Assembly (NCBI RefSeq): GCF_008370325.1
Contig: NZ_VNIP01000004.1
Location: forward strand, 1-64,000
Length of the DNA: 64,000 nucleotides
Direction: 5' to 3'
Source: Martinezella tropici
GTDB lineage: Bacteria > Pseudomonadota > Alphaproteobacteria > Rhizobiales > Rhizobiaceae
The notes beneath the pieces are model-generated. The model searched no databases. It was not told the DNA's origin and was given only the letters and a program-made list of their open reading frames with translations. Each line of letters starts with the position of its first letter. Position 1 is the first letter of the stretch. Position numbers and translations under genes: made by a program. Shown piece after piece: positions 1-8,881 of the stretch.

Positions 1-44
1 GGTCTTCACCGTATGGGTACTATCCAGCTCAGGAAACAGGCAAT

Positions 45-557
45 CTACTCCAGCATTTGAAGATCAGTCGGCTCTGGTTCTGTGCCCGCTGCCGTCAGCA
101 TCGCGTGGACCTGACCTCGATGGTGTGTCTGATGATTGAAAAGCTGCATGACACAAAGCGCTTTTGGCTTCTCGATCCGAGTGGAACCATCCCCGGGATA
201 CCAGACAAGTGTCCCGTCCAGGTCTGCGTCCAGCAATCCCGCGGACCACGCTTCGATTTCCTCGTTCCGTTTCAAGCGGAGCGCCTTGAAGTCAGCCCAA
301 TCCGATGGACTTGTCAGGGAGTGCTTGATGGTTTCCTCTGGGCGCTCGTTTCCCTTTAGTCGCTGCAGTATCAGGGCGTCAGCCCAGTAAAGATGATTTA
401 ATGTCGCTGCGATCGATCGGAAGAAAGCACCTCGATCCTTCCAGCGGTCTTCATTGGTGAGACTATCGGCGGCAGTTACCAAAGAGGTATTCTGCCAAGT
501 ATTGTAACGCGACATAAGTCGGCAGTATCCGGCTGAGATCATTTTCTCATCCTCCAA
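45..557 (-). CDS. DinB family protein
   Basis: A 170-residue protein of the DinB/YfiT-like four-helix-bundle family, which usually holds a divalent metal through three histidines. His55 sits in the first helical part (LNHLYWAD) and a histidine cluster HHRGQVH lies at residues 145-151, where the family keeps its second and third ligands. Length is normal for the family (about 150-175). Many members are thiol-dependent S-transferases or have unknown function, so no substrate is assigned. It stands alone on the minus strand near the window edge; what lies beyond its stop cannot be seen. Confidence 0.85.
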   Translation of the reverse strand: MEDEKMISAGYCRLMSRYNTWQNTSLVTAADSLTNEDRWKDRGAFFRSIAATLNHLYWADALILQRLKGNERPEETIKHSLTSPSDWADFKALRLKRNEEIEAWSAGLLDADLDGTLVWYPGDGSTRIEKPKALCVMQLFNHQTHHRGQVHAMLTAAGTEPEPTDLQMLE

Positions 558-977
558 AGGCTATCAATGTTTGGCTGGAACGGTGCGACGGACTGGTCTG
601 GTCCTATGCAATCCGCGATCGCATCGCTGAGCGTCAGGCTGGCGCCTGAATGGACGGGAATGGCTGCACCTATATAGCAAATTAAGCTCTTTGCAGTTCT
701 CTGACAATCATAAATTGGCGTGCCTGCGGGGGGGCGAGGTTGTCCAGATCCGTTTCGACGGCGGCTCCCGTCGGGAAACCACAAGCGCGTAAAGGCGTTT
801 TCTTCCTGTGAACTTCATCAGCAGGAGACAGCCAATGACGGATGACAGCCCCACGACGATCAGAGCGACATTCCAAACACGCCAGACAGGCGCGACCGCT
901 GGAGGAGGCGATCACGCGCCTCGGAAAAACACGACGCGCAGCGTGATCTCGCGAGGGTAGTTTCCAGGCGATGTCAT
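558..977. other. intergenic region between divergent genes
   Basis: About 420 bases separating the DinB-like gene (minus) from the next plus-strand gene, presumably holding both promoters. The reading frames that cross it are shadows of one another, with no family match I can recognise. No RNA gene or clear hairpin was seen. Confidence 0.5.
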
Positions 978-1892
978 ATGGACGAAGCAACAAAAGAAAC
1001 ATCCGAACCACGCCCGCTCGAGGGGGCGACGGCCGAACTGCCGCATGACCGCGTAACGGTCGAGCGGTTTCGGCAGGCATTCCCGCGTGCCCGGTGGAGC
1101 GACCGGCTGCATGCCTGGTTCGTGCCTGGCCGCACGGCGGAGAGACGCATCGGCCGCTGGCTCGCCGAGATGGAGGCCGAGGCAGGCAGGTTCGCGGACG
1201 AGAAGGGACGGGATGCCTTTGCCTTCGAGCCAATCGAAAGCCGCTATCTTGAGGTAGGCCCGGCAACCCTACAGATCCGAACGCCTTATTCGCGAACCGT
1301 GATCAACGAGGTCCGGCAAATTCCGTATGCCCGCTGGGATGTCGATCATCGCCTCTGGACTGTGCCCTACCGTTCGTTTGCGGAATTGCGGCAGCGCTGG
1401 CCGGCGATCGAGGCGGCCGCGGCGCGTAGTGAGCCGGAGGCTCGGCGGGCGCGGCGCGTGGCGATCAAGGGGACCGAGGAAGAGGAGGCATCTAAGGTGA
1501 GGATGATGGAGCGCCGGCGGAAGCGCTATCCGGTTCCCCCAGATGATGCTCCACCCTTCGATCGTGCGATCGGCACGCATATCGGGATCGTCTTCTTCAC
1601 CAGGACCGATGGCGAGATTGCGGATCCGGCAACAGTCACCGGCTTCTACTTTGCCGCCGCAGCAGGAGAGGACTATGTCTGGGCGTCATGGCGATTAGGC
1701 ACGCTGGAAGAATTGGTGACGACCTGGCCGGCGCGGACGCTACCGGAAAAAAGCGAACGCGATCGCGGCTGGTGGATACCGACGCTGGAGGAATTGCGCA
1801 TTGCCCGGCGTGACGCCAGATCCAGGCTGCGGACTAAAAAGCGCAAGCAAAGGGACAACCCATCCAGTGAGAGACCAGCAGACAGTGTTTGA
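978..1892 (+). CDS. hypothetical protein with two HARP-like repeats
   Basis: A 304-residue protein whose family I do not recognise with certainty. It carries an internal repeat: residues 36-50 (end ARW then HAWFVP) and residues 116-130 (YARW then HRLWTVP) share the pattern ARW-x(4-5)-W-x-VP. This resembles the short HARP motif found next to SNF2-type ATPases, but there is no helicase domain here. The rest is charged and Arg/Glu rich (residues 150-185 and the C-terminal tail), suggesting a cytoplasmic nucleic-acid-associated protein; that is inference. The next gene starts inside its 3' end, so the two are probably co-translated. Confidence 0.6.
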   Translation: MDEATKETSEPRPLEGATAELPHDRVTVERFRQAFPRARWSDRLHAWFVPGRTAERRIGRWLAEMEAEAGRFADEKGRDAFAFEPIESRYLEVGPATLQIRTPYSRTVINEVRQIPYARWDVDHRLWTVPYRSFAELRQRWPAIEAAAARSEPEARRARRVAIKGTEEEEASKVRMMERRRKRYPVPPDDAPPFDRAIGTHIGIVFFTRTDGEIADPATVTGFYFAAAAGEDYVWASWRLGTLEELVTTWPARTLPEKSERDRGWWIPTLEELRIARRDARSRLRTKKRKQRDNPSSERPADSV

Positions 1893-2376
1893 GGAATTCC
1901 GACGCTTGCCGTCCATCGCGCCGCGCGAACTCCTCGGCCTATGGAAGGGACGCGGCATCCCGGCGGAGCATCCATTCGACGGCGTACTGGAAAATCTCGG
2001 CTGGTTCGGCAAGCGCTTCACCCCCAATATGCGCGCCGACGCGTTGCTGTTTCGGTCACGCGAACACCGGCTGACGGCAATCGATCCGAAATGGATACCG
2101 ATTCGCCTGGCGCTGCGTTTCCATTCCGTCGGGAGGACTCGTGTAGCGAGAGACCTATTTTCCTGTCTTCAGCGCCGACTGCGGGCGAGGGGACCGGTCG
2201 CATCGCTCAAGACCGCGGTGTTTGGCGGCGCCGAGAGTGCCGCGATGGTCTATGATATGCAATCGATCGTCGATCATTTCCGCCGCATTGATGAGGTGAG
2301 GGTCATGGGAGCAATGACGATCAGTGGCGATCCGCGGATCTATTTCTTCGAACTCGAGCGCGTCGATGAACCTTGA
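1867..2376 (+). CDS. GXWXG / DUF4334 domain protein
   Basis: About 169 residues from a GTG start at 1867, preceded by AAAGGGA. The N-terminal part has the GLWKGRGIP signature of the GXWXG domain, followed by a hydrophobic VLENLGWFGKRF stretch. The second half, with KTAVFGGAESAAMVYD and a closing Tyr-Phe-Phe-Glu-Leu, fits the DUF4334 half of the two-domain family. Function in the family is not established; a small-molecule-binding beta-barrel is likely. Its start lies 26 bases inside the upstream gene, indicating an operon. An ATG at 1801 would give a longer form, but homology begins only after the GTG. Confidence 0.75.
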   Translation: MRDQQTVFEEFRRLPSIAPRELLGLWKGRGIPAEHPFDGVLENLGWFGKRFTPNMRADALLFRSREHRLTAIDPKWIPIRLALRFHSVGRTRVARDLFSCLQRRLRARGPVASLKTAVFGGAESAAMVYDMQSIVDHFRRIDEVRVMGAMTISGDPRIYFFELERVDEP

Positions 2377-2394
2377 AAGGAGGTGGCTCCGTTC

Positions 2395-2466
2395 ATGCCG
2401 CAATCTTTCGGCGCCACCTGGACAACCATTTCCGTCCTTGTGCGTTCGTATCGAAACAAGGTCTAA
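2395..2466 (+). CDS. possible 23-residue leader peptide
   Basis: A very short frame (MPQSFGATWTT...NKV, stop TAA) that starts 11 bases after an exceptionally long Shine-Dalgarno match, AAAGGAGGTG at 2376-2385. This is complementary to ten bases of the 16S rRNA tail. The frame ends three bases before the start codon of the next gene. A 7-base inverted repeat (AGGTGGC 2381-2387, GCCACCT 2413-2419) could fold over the ribosome site. Either a translated leader or a coincidental frame behind a misplaced SD is possible; no homology is claimed. Confidence 0.3.
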   Translation: MPQSFGATWTTISVLVRSYRNKV

Positions 2467-2469
2467 GCC

Positions 2470-2682
2470 ATGAAGCCTGAACAATTCCTCGAACGTTGGA
2501 AATCGGAACATATCAACAGTGGTACTCAGCAAACAGAGGCGTCGAAGCTGGTCGAGGACTTGGTTAGCGATGCTGAAAATGAGGGCATCAGCCGCGAGAT
2601 GCTGGCGCAAGCAGCCGGCGGCGCGCTGGTCAACTATGTCGTCGGCGCAATCCAGGAAGCGGTCGAGGAGGCGCTGCGGTAG
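2470..2682 (+). CDS. small helical hypothetical protein (DUF768-like)
   Basis: A 70-residue acidic, mostly helical protein beginning MKPEQFLERWK. The pattern of an N-terminal FLERW helix followed by LVEDLVSDAENEGIS resembles the small DUF768 proteins common in rhizobia, which have no known function. AAGG about ten bases before the ATG can serve as ribosome site. There is no signal peptide or membrane segment. The family name is by resemblance only. Confidence 0.65.
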   Translation: MKPEQFLERWKSEHINSGTQQTEASKLVEDLVSDAENEGISREMLAQAAGGALVNYVVGAIQEAVEEALR

Positions 2683-2782
2683 CTGGCGCGCGATCCGCGT
2701 TTCCACCTTCGCCGCCACGGCGCTCGTCGAGAATTATGTCCGTCCCGGGACTCGTCGGAGAACAAAATGAGGAGATGATGAA

Positions 2783-2959
2783 GTGCGTGATTATCTGCCC
2801 TATATCGCCGGCGGCGCCCTGGGGTTGCTGATATCATTTGTTCTCTCGAGCCTGCTCGGGCTTTCCGGGACGCCGCAGCTCATCCTGTTCGGATTGATGC
2901 CAGCATTTTGCGGTGGATTGCTTGAAAGGGTTGTGCTGCGGCGTTCGCGAAAACGCTGA
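2783..2959 (+). CDS. small membrane protein, 58 residues
   Basis: GTG start with GAGGAG 8 bases upstream. The product reads MRDYLPYIAGGALGLLISF and continues to LLERVVLRRSRKR. Two hydrophobic helices (about residues 7-27 and 31-47) and a basic C-terminal tail predict a small inner-membrane hairpin protein with the tail in the cytoplasm. No family is recognised. Codon usage and the strong ribosome site support a real gene despite its length. Confidence 0.5.
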   Translation: MRDYLPYIAGGALGLLISFVLSSLLGLSGTPQLILFGLMPAFCGGLLERVVLRRSRKR

Positions 2960-3022
2960 GTATCCGGCGGGCTAGCAGTTCAGCCGGTTTCCCGGCCATG
3001 TCGAATACCACTCGCCCATCTT

Positions 3023-3290
3023 TTAGCCATTGAAATCTCGGTCCACCTCAAACATCCAATGGCGCACATGATCGAGCAAAAGCGCGACGTCATATCGCCA
3101 TTCCAGAGCGAGTAGTTTCAAGTCCATTCGGCCAGATTGAAGACGCACATCAAGTCTATGCCTGAGGTCGGTGAATCCGTTGATGGTTTGTGAAGGTGCA
3201 AGCGTGTTTTTTGGCTTGCCACTGCGGGCCAGACGCTTGGCAAACAGTTCCAGATCCGACGTTGTTTCGTAGGTCGTCTCGGCATGAGCA
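3023..3290 (-). pseudogene. possible remnant of a small hypothetical gene
   Basis: One minus-strand frame through this stretch reads like protein (SDLELFAKRLARSGK, INGFTDLRHRLDVRLQSGRM, LALEWRYDVALLLDHVRHW, ending FEVDRDFNG) with a TAA at 3023. It has no ATG, GTG or TTG in a sensible place at its 5' end, and the competing frame that does start with ATG is less protein-like. I read it as a decayed gene of unknown family. It could also be chance open frame. Confidence 0.25.
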
Positions 3291-3390
3291 ATCCTCCAGG
3301 CATTCGAGCATGGGTTTGCACAAACGAAAACTGTAAGCGGAAAATAGTTTCCAATCGATCGCGGAGACAGCAGGCGAAAAAACGATTGCG

Positions 3391-3400
3391 CAAACGTTTC
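3391..3400. promoter_or_regulatory. candidate LacI-family operator
   Basis: CAAACGTTTC with a perfect AAACGTTT core, the central-CpG half-site pair typical of LacI/GalR-family operators. It lies about 125 bases before the start codon of the LacI-type gene, consistent with control of the whole sugar operon by its first gene. Only one copy was noticed. Confidence 0.4.
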
Positions 3401-3522
3401 GACGACGCTAGCGTGACGATATTCGCGGATCCTTGAGGAGCCTCCTGGAGGTTGGATTCCGCTGGGGAGGATACTTTGAAAAGCCTGTTTGTTGCGCTGC
3501 TGGCGAAAGCTGGAGCGTGCTC

Positions 3523-4521
3523 ATGACGACTATTTCCGAGGTTGCCAAAGCGGCCGGGGTTTCAGTGTCCACGGTTTCGCATGTTCTCAACAAGACACGC
3601 TTTGTTTCGCCCGAGAAGGTGAAACTCGTCATGGAGACCGTCGAAGCGATCGGCTACATCCCGAACGCCGTCGCTCGCTCGCTCAAGCTTTCATCGACAG
3701 GCACGGTGGGATTGGCGATTTCCGCAATTTCGAATCCTTATTTCAGTGACATCATTTGTGCGATCGAAGCCGAGTGCTCGAAGCGCGGCTTGATCGTGTT
3801 CCTATGCGATACGCAGGACGATCCCGAGCGCGAGCTGGAGCTGATTCAGCATCTGCATCAACGCCGCGTCGACGGAATTATACTTGCGCCCTCGGGCGAG
3901 CCTAAAAGGTCGCTGGACTACCTCATCGCATCCGATCTTCCTTGTGTGCTGGTTGACAGGTTGTCGGACGATCGCTTTGACCAGGTCGGGACCGATAATG
4001 CCGCTGCAATTCGTACGCTGGTCGACCATCTCGTGACGCTGCATCATCGAAGGGTCGGGATCATCCTGGGGCAGCCAGGCTTCACAACGACTGTGGAACG
4101 AATGAATGCCTTTCGGGCTGCGATGACCGAGAAAGGAATAGAGGTTCCGGATGGCTTGATCAGCGACAGCAATAACAATACCGCTGACGCCACCGCCTCG
4201 ACGCACCGACTGTTGGAATTGAAGGAACCGCCGACCGCGATCCTTGCATCGAACAATCTCACGATGATCGGCGCGATGAGGGCGGTCCGGGAACGGAGGC
4301 TTCGCGTACCCGCAGATATTTCCGTACTCGGGATCGATGATTTCGAATGGGCGGACTATTTCGAGCCGCGCCTCACGCTGATTGCGCAGCCCTGTGATGA
4401 GATCGGCCGCAAGGCGGCAGACCTGCTGATCAAACGTATCGGCAATAAACGACGCCCCCTCCAGACCGTCCGCCTGGCGTCAGTTCTGCGGGTTCGTGAA
4501 TCGTGCGGAGAAGCAGCATGA
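3523..4521 (+). CDS. LacI family transcriptional regulator
   Basis: A 332-residue repressor. The helix-turn-helix occupies residues 1-25 (MTTISEVAKAAGVSVSTVSH), followed by the hinge helix (YIPNAVARSLK) and a type-1 periplasmic-binding-protein fold with TGTVGLAIS, DGIILAP, VGIILG and SVLGIDD. ATG 3523 places the HTH at the very N-terminus as usual; the open frame runs 30 codons further upstream without family support. The gene is first in an operon with a ribose-type ABC transporter and shares ATGA with the ATPase gene, so it probably senses the transported sugar. The inducer is unknown. Confidence 0.93.
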   Translation: MTTISEVAKAAGVSVSTVSHVLNKTRFVSPEKVKLVMETVEAIGYIPNAVARSLKLSSTGTVGLAISAISNPYFSDIICAIEAECSKRGLIVFLCDTQDDPERELELIQHLHQRRVDGIILAPSGEPKRSLDYLIASDLPCVLVDRLSDDRFDQVGTDNAAAIRTLVDHLVTLHHRRVGIILGQPGFTTTVERMNAFRAAMTEKGIEVPDGLISDSNNNTADATASTHRLLELKEPPTAILASNNLTMIGAMRAVRERRLRVPADISVLGIDDFEWADYFEPRLTLIAQPCDEIGRKAADLLIKRIGNKRRPLQTVRLASVLRVRESCGEAA

Positions 4522-6035
4522 ACCAGGTCGTTCTTTCAGCGAAAGGTGTCGTCAAGCGTTTCGGCGGTGTTCACGCACTTCGCGGCGTGGATTTCGAACT
4601 TAAGTCTGGCGAAATCCACGCGCTACTCGGTGAGAACGGTGCTGGAAAGTCCACGCTGATGAACCTGCTTTCTGGTGTGCATACGCCGGATGAGGGCGAG
4701 ATCTTCGTCGACGGCAAACTCGCCCGATTTCACAGCCCTCGCGACGCGCAGGCGGCAGGGATTGCGACGATCTTCCAGGAGCTGGACCTCGTTCCGAGCC
4801 TGAGCGTGGCCGCCAATCTCTTTCTCGGGCGAGAGCTTGTGCATCCGCATGGCATGCTCGACGGAAAAGCGATGCTGCACGAAGCGCGCAAAAGACTGGA
4901 AGCGATCGACCGGTCGATCGATCCGGCTCAGCTCGTCAGTGAGCTGTCCATTGGCCAGCGTCAGGTCGTTGCCATCGTCAAGGCACTTTCCTATGCGTCG
5001 AAGGTGCTCATTATGGATGAGCCGACCGCCGCCTTGACCGTTGGCGAAGTGGATCGATTGTTCGAGATCATGCGTGGTCTGGTTTCTTCAGGCGTTGGCA
5101 TCGTCTATATCTCGCATCGACTTGAAGAAGTCCCGCAGATTGCCCATCGCGTAACGGTGATGCGCGACGGCAAGGTCGCCGGGGTGACTGAGCCCGATGC
5201 GCCGCAGGCCGAACTGGTGCAGCTTCTCGTCGGACGTCCCTTGAACGAGCTTTATCCGCGCCGCGCGGAGAGCTTTGGTGACGTGCTCTTGCACATGCAT
5301 CAGGCTTCATTCCGCCCACATCGGGCATCGCCTGGGTGGCAGGCCCCGGTGAAAATCGATCTGGATGTCCGCCGCGGAGAAATTGTCGGGCTCGCCGGCG
5401 TCATGGGCGCTGGCCGAACGGAGCTGTTAAGTGCCCTCTATGGAACTGGCGTTCCCGGCAAATGGCTTGGTGACATTACGATCGGCGGTAGGCCGGCAAA
5501 GCTGAAATCGATCGCGGCCGCGCGCAGATCGGGTCTTGCGTTCGTGACGGATGACAGACGCGAGACCGGACTTATGCTGCGCATGTCGGTTGGTCTCAAT
5601 CTGGTCATGTCGGTGATCCGCCGAATATCGCCAAATGGCTTGCTATCTTCACGGCGTCAGGAAGATGCGATCAGGAGCTCCTTCGGCCAATTCGATATCC
5701 GTCCGAAGAATTCCGCCATTCCGGTCGGATCGCTTTCCGGGGGAAATCAACAGAAGGTCGTCCTCGCTAAGGAGGTACTTGGCAATCCGAGCCTGCTTCT
5801 TCTCGATGAACCTACACGTGGAGTCGATGTCGGCGCAAAAGGCGAGATTTACGCGCGCTTGCGCAAGCTTGCAGCTGACGGTTTGGGGATTCTGGTTGCG
5901 TCAAGCGAAATGCCAGAGCTGATCGGGCTCTGCGATCGAATAGTGGTTCTGCGCAACGGCTGCAGCGTTGCCGAGTTTTCTGGCGGGGTTGGAGAACATG
6001 AAGTCCTCGCGGCTGCCAACGGGAGGGAGGCCTGA
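4518..6035 (+). CDS. sugar ABC transporter ATP-binding protein (RbsA-type)
   Basis: A 505-residue double ATPase of the carbohydrate CUT2 class. The first half has Walker A GENGAGKST, signature LSIGQRQ and Walker B VLIMDEPTAAL. The second half has the divergent loop GVMGAGRTE in place of a canonical Walker A, then LSGGNQQKV and LLLDEPTRGVDVG, as in RbsA, XylG and MglA. ATG 4518 overlaps the LacI stop (ATGA) and has GGAG upstream. It powers the permease that follows directly. Substrate is likely a pentose, hexose or polyol and cannot be read from the ATPase. Confidence 0.95.
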   Translation: MNQVVLSAKGVVKRFGGVHALRGVDFELKSGEIHALLGENGAGKSTLMNLLSGVHTPDEGEIFVDGKLARFHSPRDAQAAGIATIFQELDLVPSLSVAANLFLGRELVHPHGMLDGKAMLHEARKRLEAIDRSIDPAQLVSELSIGQRQVVAIVKALSYASKVLIMDEPTAALTVGEVDRLFEIMRGLVSSGVGIVYISHRLEEVPQIAHRVTVMRDGKVAGVTEPDAPQAELVQLLVGRPLNELYPRRAESFGDVLLHMHQASFRPHRASPGWQAPVKIDLDVRRGEIVGLAGVMGAGRTELLSALYGTGVPGKWLGDITIGGRPAKLKSIAAARRSGLAFVTDDRRETGLMLRMSVGLNLVMSVIRRISPNGLLSSRRQEDAIRSSFGQFDIRPKNSAIPVGSLSGGNQQKVVLAKEVLGNPSLLLLDEPTRGVDVGAKGEIYARLRKLAADGLGILVASSEMPELIGLCDRIVVLRNGCSVAEFSGGVGEHEVLAAANGREA

Positions 6036-7078
6036 TGTCCGAACAGCAAATCGCGTCCAATCCAGCGGTCCAGCCCGTCAAGCGGATCGATCCGCTTGCG
6101 GTGATGGTCCGTTTCCAAAGTCTGATTGGCCTTGTGCTGGTTTTTGCCGGGGGCATCATTTTTTCCCCGCGGCGGCACGGCATCATCCTGTTTCTCCAGC
6201 CTGACAACATCGCCAATATCGTTCGCGCGGTGTCGGAGACGGGGATTATCGCAATTGGCATGACATTCGTGATCATCACCGCAGGGATCGATCTATCGGT
6301 CGGAGCGACGCTCGGTCTTGCGAGCGTCGTGACCGCGACGTTGATGGTGTCAGGCGGTTTTGGGCTTATTACAACGGTTTTGGCCGTGCTGCTTATGGGC
6401 ACATTCTTTGGGTTGATCCAAGGTGCTATCTCAAGCAAGTTTCGCCTTGAAGCATTTATCGTGACCCTTGCAGGTTTGCAGGCGGCGCGCGGATTGGCGC
6501 TCGTCGTTTCGGGCAACCAATACATCAATATTTCGTACGGCGATGGCCCGGGTCTTGCTCCACCCGTTTTCGCCATTCTGGGCGGTCGGTTGTTCGGCAA
6601 CGTGGTTCCCGTTGCCACGATTGTCTTTCTGATCTTTGCCTGCATCGCTACGCTCGTGCTGAATACGACAAGGTTTGGCCGGTACGTCTTTGCCGTTGGT
6701 GGAAATGAGCGCGCCGCGCGCATATCGGGCGTTCCAGTGTCGGCGATCAAGATCGCTGTCTATGCGATTACCGGATTCGCATCGGCGCTCGCCGGTATTG
6801 TTCATGCCGGACAGTTCAACTTCGGGAGCGCCAATGATGGGACCGGATACGAACTGACGGCGATCGCGGCCGTCGTCATTGGAGGAACCAGCCTGTTTGG
6901 CGGCTCGGGTTCGATGGTCGGTACAATCGCCGGTACGATCATGCTCGGCGCTTTGGCCAATATTCTTCAACTCAACAACATAACGCCAGCCATGCAATTG
7001 CTTGCCACGGCGGCAATTATCGTTCTGGCGGCTGTCCTTCAGTCCCTCGTCCGTCGCCGCGAAGGATTGGGCAGGTAA
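6035..7078 (+). CDS. sugar ABC transporter permease (RbsC-type)
   Basis: A 347-residue inner-membrane permease of the BPD_transp_2 family with about ten hydrophobic segments. Family landmarks include GMTFVIITAGIDLSVGA in the first third, FIVTLAGLQAARGLAL in the middle and AIAAVVIGGTSLFGGSG near the C-terminus, the region that contacts the ATPase. Its ATG shares the A of the preceding TGA, so translation is coupled. It forms the channel of the CUT2-type importer encoded here. Confidence 0.95.
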   Translation: MSEQQIASNPAVQPVKRIDPLAVMVRFQSLIGLVLVFAGGIIFSPRRHGIILFLQPDNIANIVRAVSETGIIAIGMTFVIITAGIDLSVGATLGLASVVTATLMVSGGFGLITTVLAVLLMGTFFGLIQGAISSKFRLEAFIVTLAGLQAARGLALVVSGNQYINISYGDGPGLAPPVFAILGGRLFGNVVPVATIVFLIFACIATLVLNTTRFGRYVFAVGGNERAARISGVPVSAIKIAVYAITGFASALAGIVHAGQFNFGSANDGTGYELTAIAAVVIGGTSLFGGSGSMVGTIAGTIMLGALANILQLNNITPAMQLLATAAIIVLAAVLQSLVRRREGLGR

Positions 7079-7131
7079 AGTGGCGGCATTTCCCGGAGGG
7101 TGGATCCGGGATTAATGTGGAGGAGAAAGTA

Positions 7132-8121
7132 ATGACACAGAATGCGTTTCGATCATCGAATACCTGGCGCATCGTACTCCTGGCGAGCTCATGCCTTGGT
7201 ATCGCCAGCGCGGCCCAGGCCGCCGATCCGCTCGTGAAGGCCTGCGCCAAGAATGGCGAATTCGTTATCGGCTTTTCGCAGGCAAATAATGCGGAACCCT
7301 ATCGCCAGCACGTCAACGATGAATTGCAGACAGCCGCCAAAGCCGTCCCGCAATTTACGCTGCAAATCGCCGACGGAGCAGGCAACGTCAACACGCAAAC
7401 ATCGCAGGTCGACAATTTCATCACCCAGAAGGTTGATCTTCTCTTGATCTCGCCTTTCGAGGCGGCTCCGCTCACGCCGGCCGTCAAGCGGGCGATGGAT
7501 GCGGGTATTCCGGTCATCGAACTCGATCGCAAGACGAACGGCGAAGCCGGCAAGGACTACACCGCTTTCATCGGAGGCGATAACTATAAGATCGCGTTGG
7601 CTGCCGGTGAATATACGAGCAAGACGCTGCTACCAGATGGCGGTGAAGCTGCTGTACTCGAGGGCCTTCCCAGTTCGACACCGGCCGTGGAGCGACTGAA
7701 CGGTTTCAAAGATGGCGTAAAGGCTAATTCGAAAATCCAGATCGTAGCGGAACAAGCAGCCGACTGGCTGCCGGATAAGGCGCAGACAGCGTTCGCCGCC
7801 ATGCTGCAGGCGCATCCCGATATAAAGATGGTCTATGCGAGCAATGACATGATGGCAGCCGGTGCCCTGCTTGCCGCGAAGGGTGCGGGCAAGACGATCA
7901 AGATTATTGGCACCGATGGCTTGCCAGGACCGGCAGGTGGTATCGAAGCCGTCGCAAGGGGTGACTGGTCCGCGACCTTCACCTATCCGACGGGTGCGAA
8001 AGAGGCGATCGATATGGCAAAGTCCATACTTTTGGACTGCGCTCCATCGGTGCCGGCCACGGTCACGGTCGACACCACAGCCATTACGCCCGAGAACGCA
8101 AAGCAGATGATGGGTAAGTAA
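7132..8121 (+). CDS. sugar ABC transporter substrate-binding protein
   Basis: A 329-residue periplasmic binding protein of the RbsB/YtfQ type with an N-terminal signal peptide ending about SAAQAADP. The mature part shows VIGFSQANNAEPYRQ, DLLLISPFEAAPLTPAV, GIPVIELDRK and VYASNDMMAAGAL, the usual ligand-pocket segments. ATG 7132 follows GGAGGAGAAAGTA, a good ribosome site; the ATG at 7117 lies before it. The gene is last in the operon, 53 bases after the permease. It is closest in feel to galactofuranose/ribose binders, but the sugar is not decided. Confidence 0.93.
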   Translation: MTQNAFRSSNTWRIVLLASSCLGIASAAQAADPLVKACAKNGEFVIGFSQANNAEPYRQHVNDELQTAAKAVPQFTLQIADGAGNVNTQTSQVDNFITQKVDLLLISPFEAAPLTPAVKRAMDAGIPVIELDRKTNGEAGKDYTAFIGGDNYKIALAAGEYTSKTLLPDGGEAAVLEGLPSSTPAVERLNGFKDGVKANSKIQIVAEQAADWLPDKAQTAFAAMLQAHPDIKMVYASNDMMAAGALLAAKGAGKTIKIIGTDGLPGPAGGIEAVARGDWSATFTYPTGAKEAIDMAKSILLDCAPSVPATVTVDTTAITPENAKQMMGK

Positions 8122-8130
8122 AAACGTCCG

Positions 8131-8170
8131 GGCTCGGCCGGTTGGGCGCTTTCGTTTAGCCGGCCGAGCC
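8131..8170 (+). terminator. hairpin after the sugar transporter operon
   Basis: Perfect 11-base inverted repeat GGCTCGGCCGG (8131-8141) / CCGGCCGAGCC (8160-8170), ten bases after the stop of the binding-protein gene. No T-run follows, so it may act as an mRNA-stabilising 3' hairpin or a weak terminator. Confidence 0.55.
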
Positions 8171-8282
8171 AAGACCTGCTGCTTGCGCGTTCGAAACAAG
8201 AAGACGAGTTCACATCTGTTCAGCGCTTGCTAGATGCCATGGCAGGAAGGCGGATCGAGAAAGCCTGCTTAAGAGGGACATC

Positions 8283-8301
8283 GCCCGAGATCGGGCCTTT
8301 T
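8283..8301 (+). terminator. short GC hairpin followed by CTTTT
   Basis: GCCCGA / TCGGGC with a two-base centre, followed directly by CTTTTCG. This looks like a small intrinsic terminator on the plus strand downstream of the sugar operon. The stem is only six bases. Confidence 0.4.
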
Positions 8302-8371
8302 CGTAATAAGGAATAATTGGCGATAGATGCCGGCGGTCGCCATCGGGCCAGCCGCCGGCTGGTTGGATCGA

Positions 8372-8881
8372 TCAGCTATTGATGGCGATGCGTTTGACCT
8401 GCGACTGCGCCTTCTCGCTCTTCGGCAAGGTCACAGTCAGTACGCCATTCTTGAAGGTGGCGTCGACCTGATCGTCCTTGACTTCGACGCCGAGCGGAAT
8501 GCGGCGCTCGAACCGGCCGTAATAGCGCTCGGAGAACTGGCGATCCTTGTCTTCGGTCTCGGAACGCTTTTCGCCTTTCAGCGTCAAGACGCCATCGTTG
8601 AGTAGGACCTCGATGTCCTTCCCCTCAAGGCCGGGGACCTCGGCCGTCACTTTGATCTCCTTGTCGGTATCGGAGATCTCGACGCTCGGCCAGTCGGCGC
8701 CAAACGTGGAGCCCTTGCCGAAAGACGGCAGGCCCGAGCCGAAGCCGCGGAAAACATCGTCGAATAGGCGATTCACCTCGCGATGCAACGACAGGAAAGG
8801 ATCACGGTCGTCATCGCGCAGGAAACTTGGAACCTGGTTGCCGTTGTTGCGGCGCCAGGAAATCAAATCACGAACGCTCAT
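8372..8881 (-). CDS. Hsp20 family small heat-shock protein
   Basis: A 169-residue ATP-independent holdase. The alpha-crystallin domain runs from about residue 60 (DWPSVEISDTDKEIKV) to the end, with AEVPGLEGKDIEV, the RRIPLG strand and the conserved A-x-x-x-NGVL motif (ATFKNGVLTVTLPK). ATG 8881 gives MSVRDLISW and follows AAGGAG. It is the downstream gene of a pair with another Hsp20 gene 94 bases upstream. It belongs to the longer, N-terminally Arg/Asp-rich type, different from its IbpA-like neighbour, so the pair may form distinct oligomers. Confidence 0.93.
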   Translation of the reverse strand: MSVRDLISWRRNNGNQVPSFLRDDDRDPFLSLHREVNRLFDDVFRGFGSGLPSFGKGSTFGADWPSVEISDTDKEIKVTAEVPGLEGKDIEVLLNDGVLTLKGEKRSETEDKDRQFSERYYGRFERRIPLGVEVKDDQVDATFKNGVLTVTLPKSEKAQSQVKRIAINS

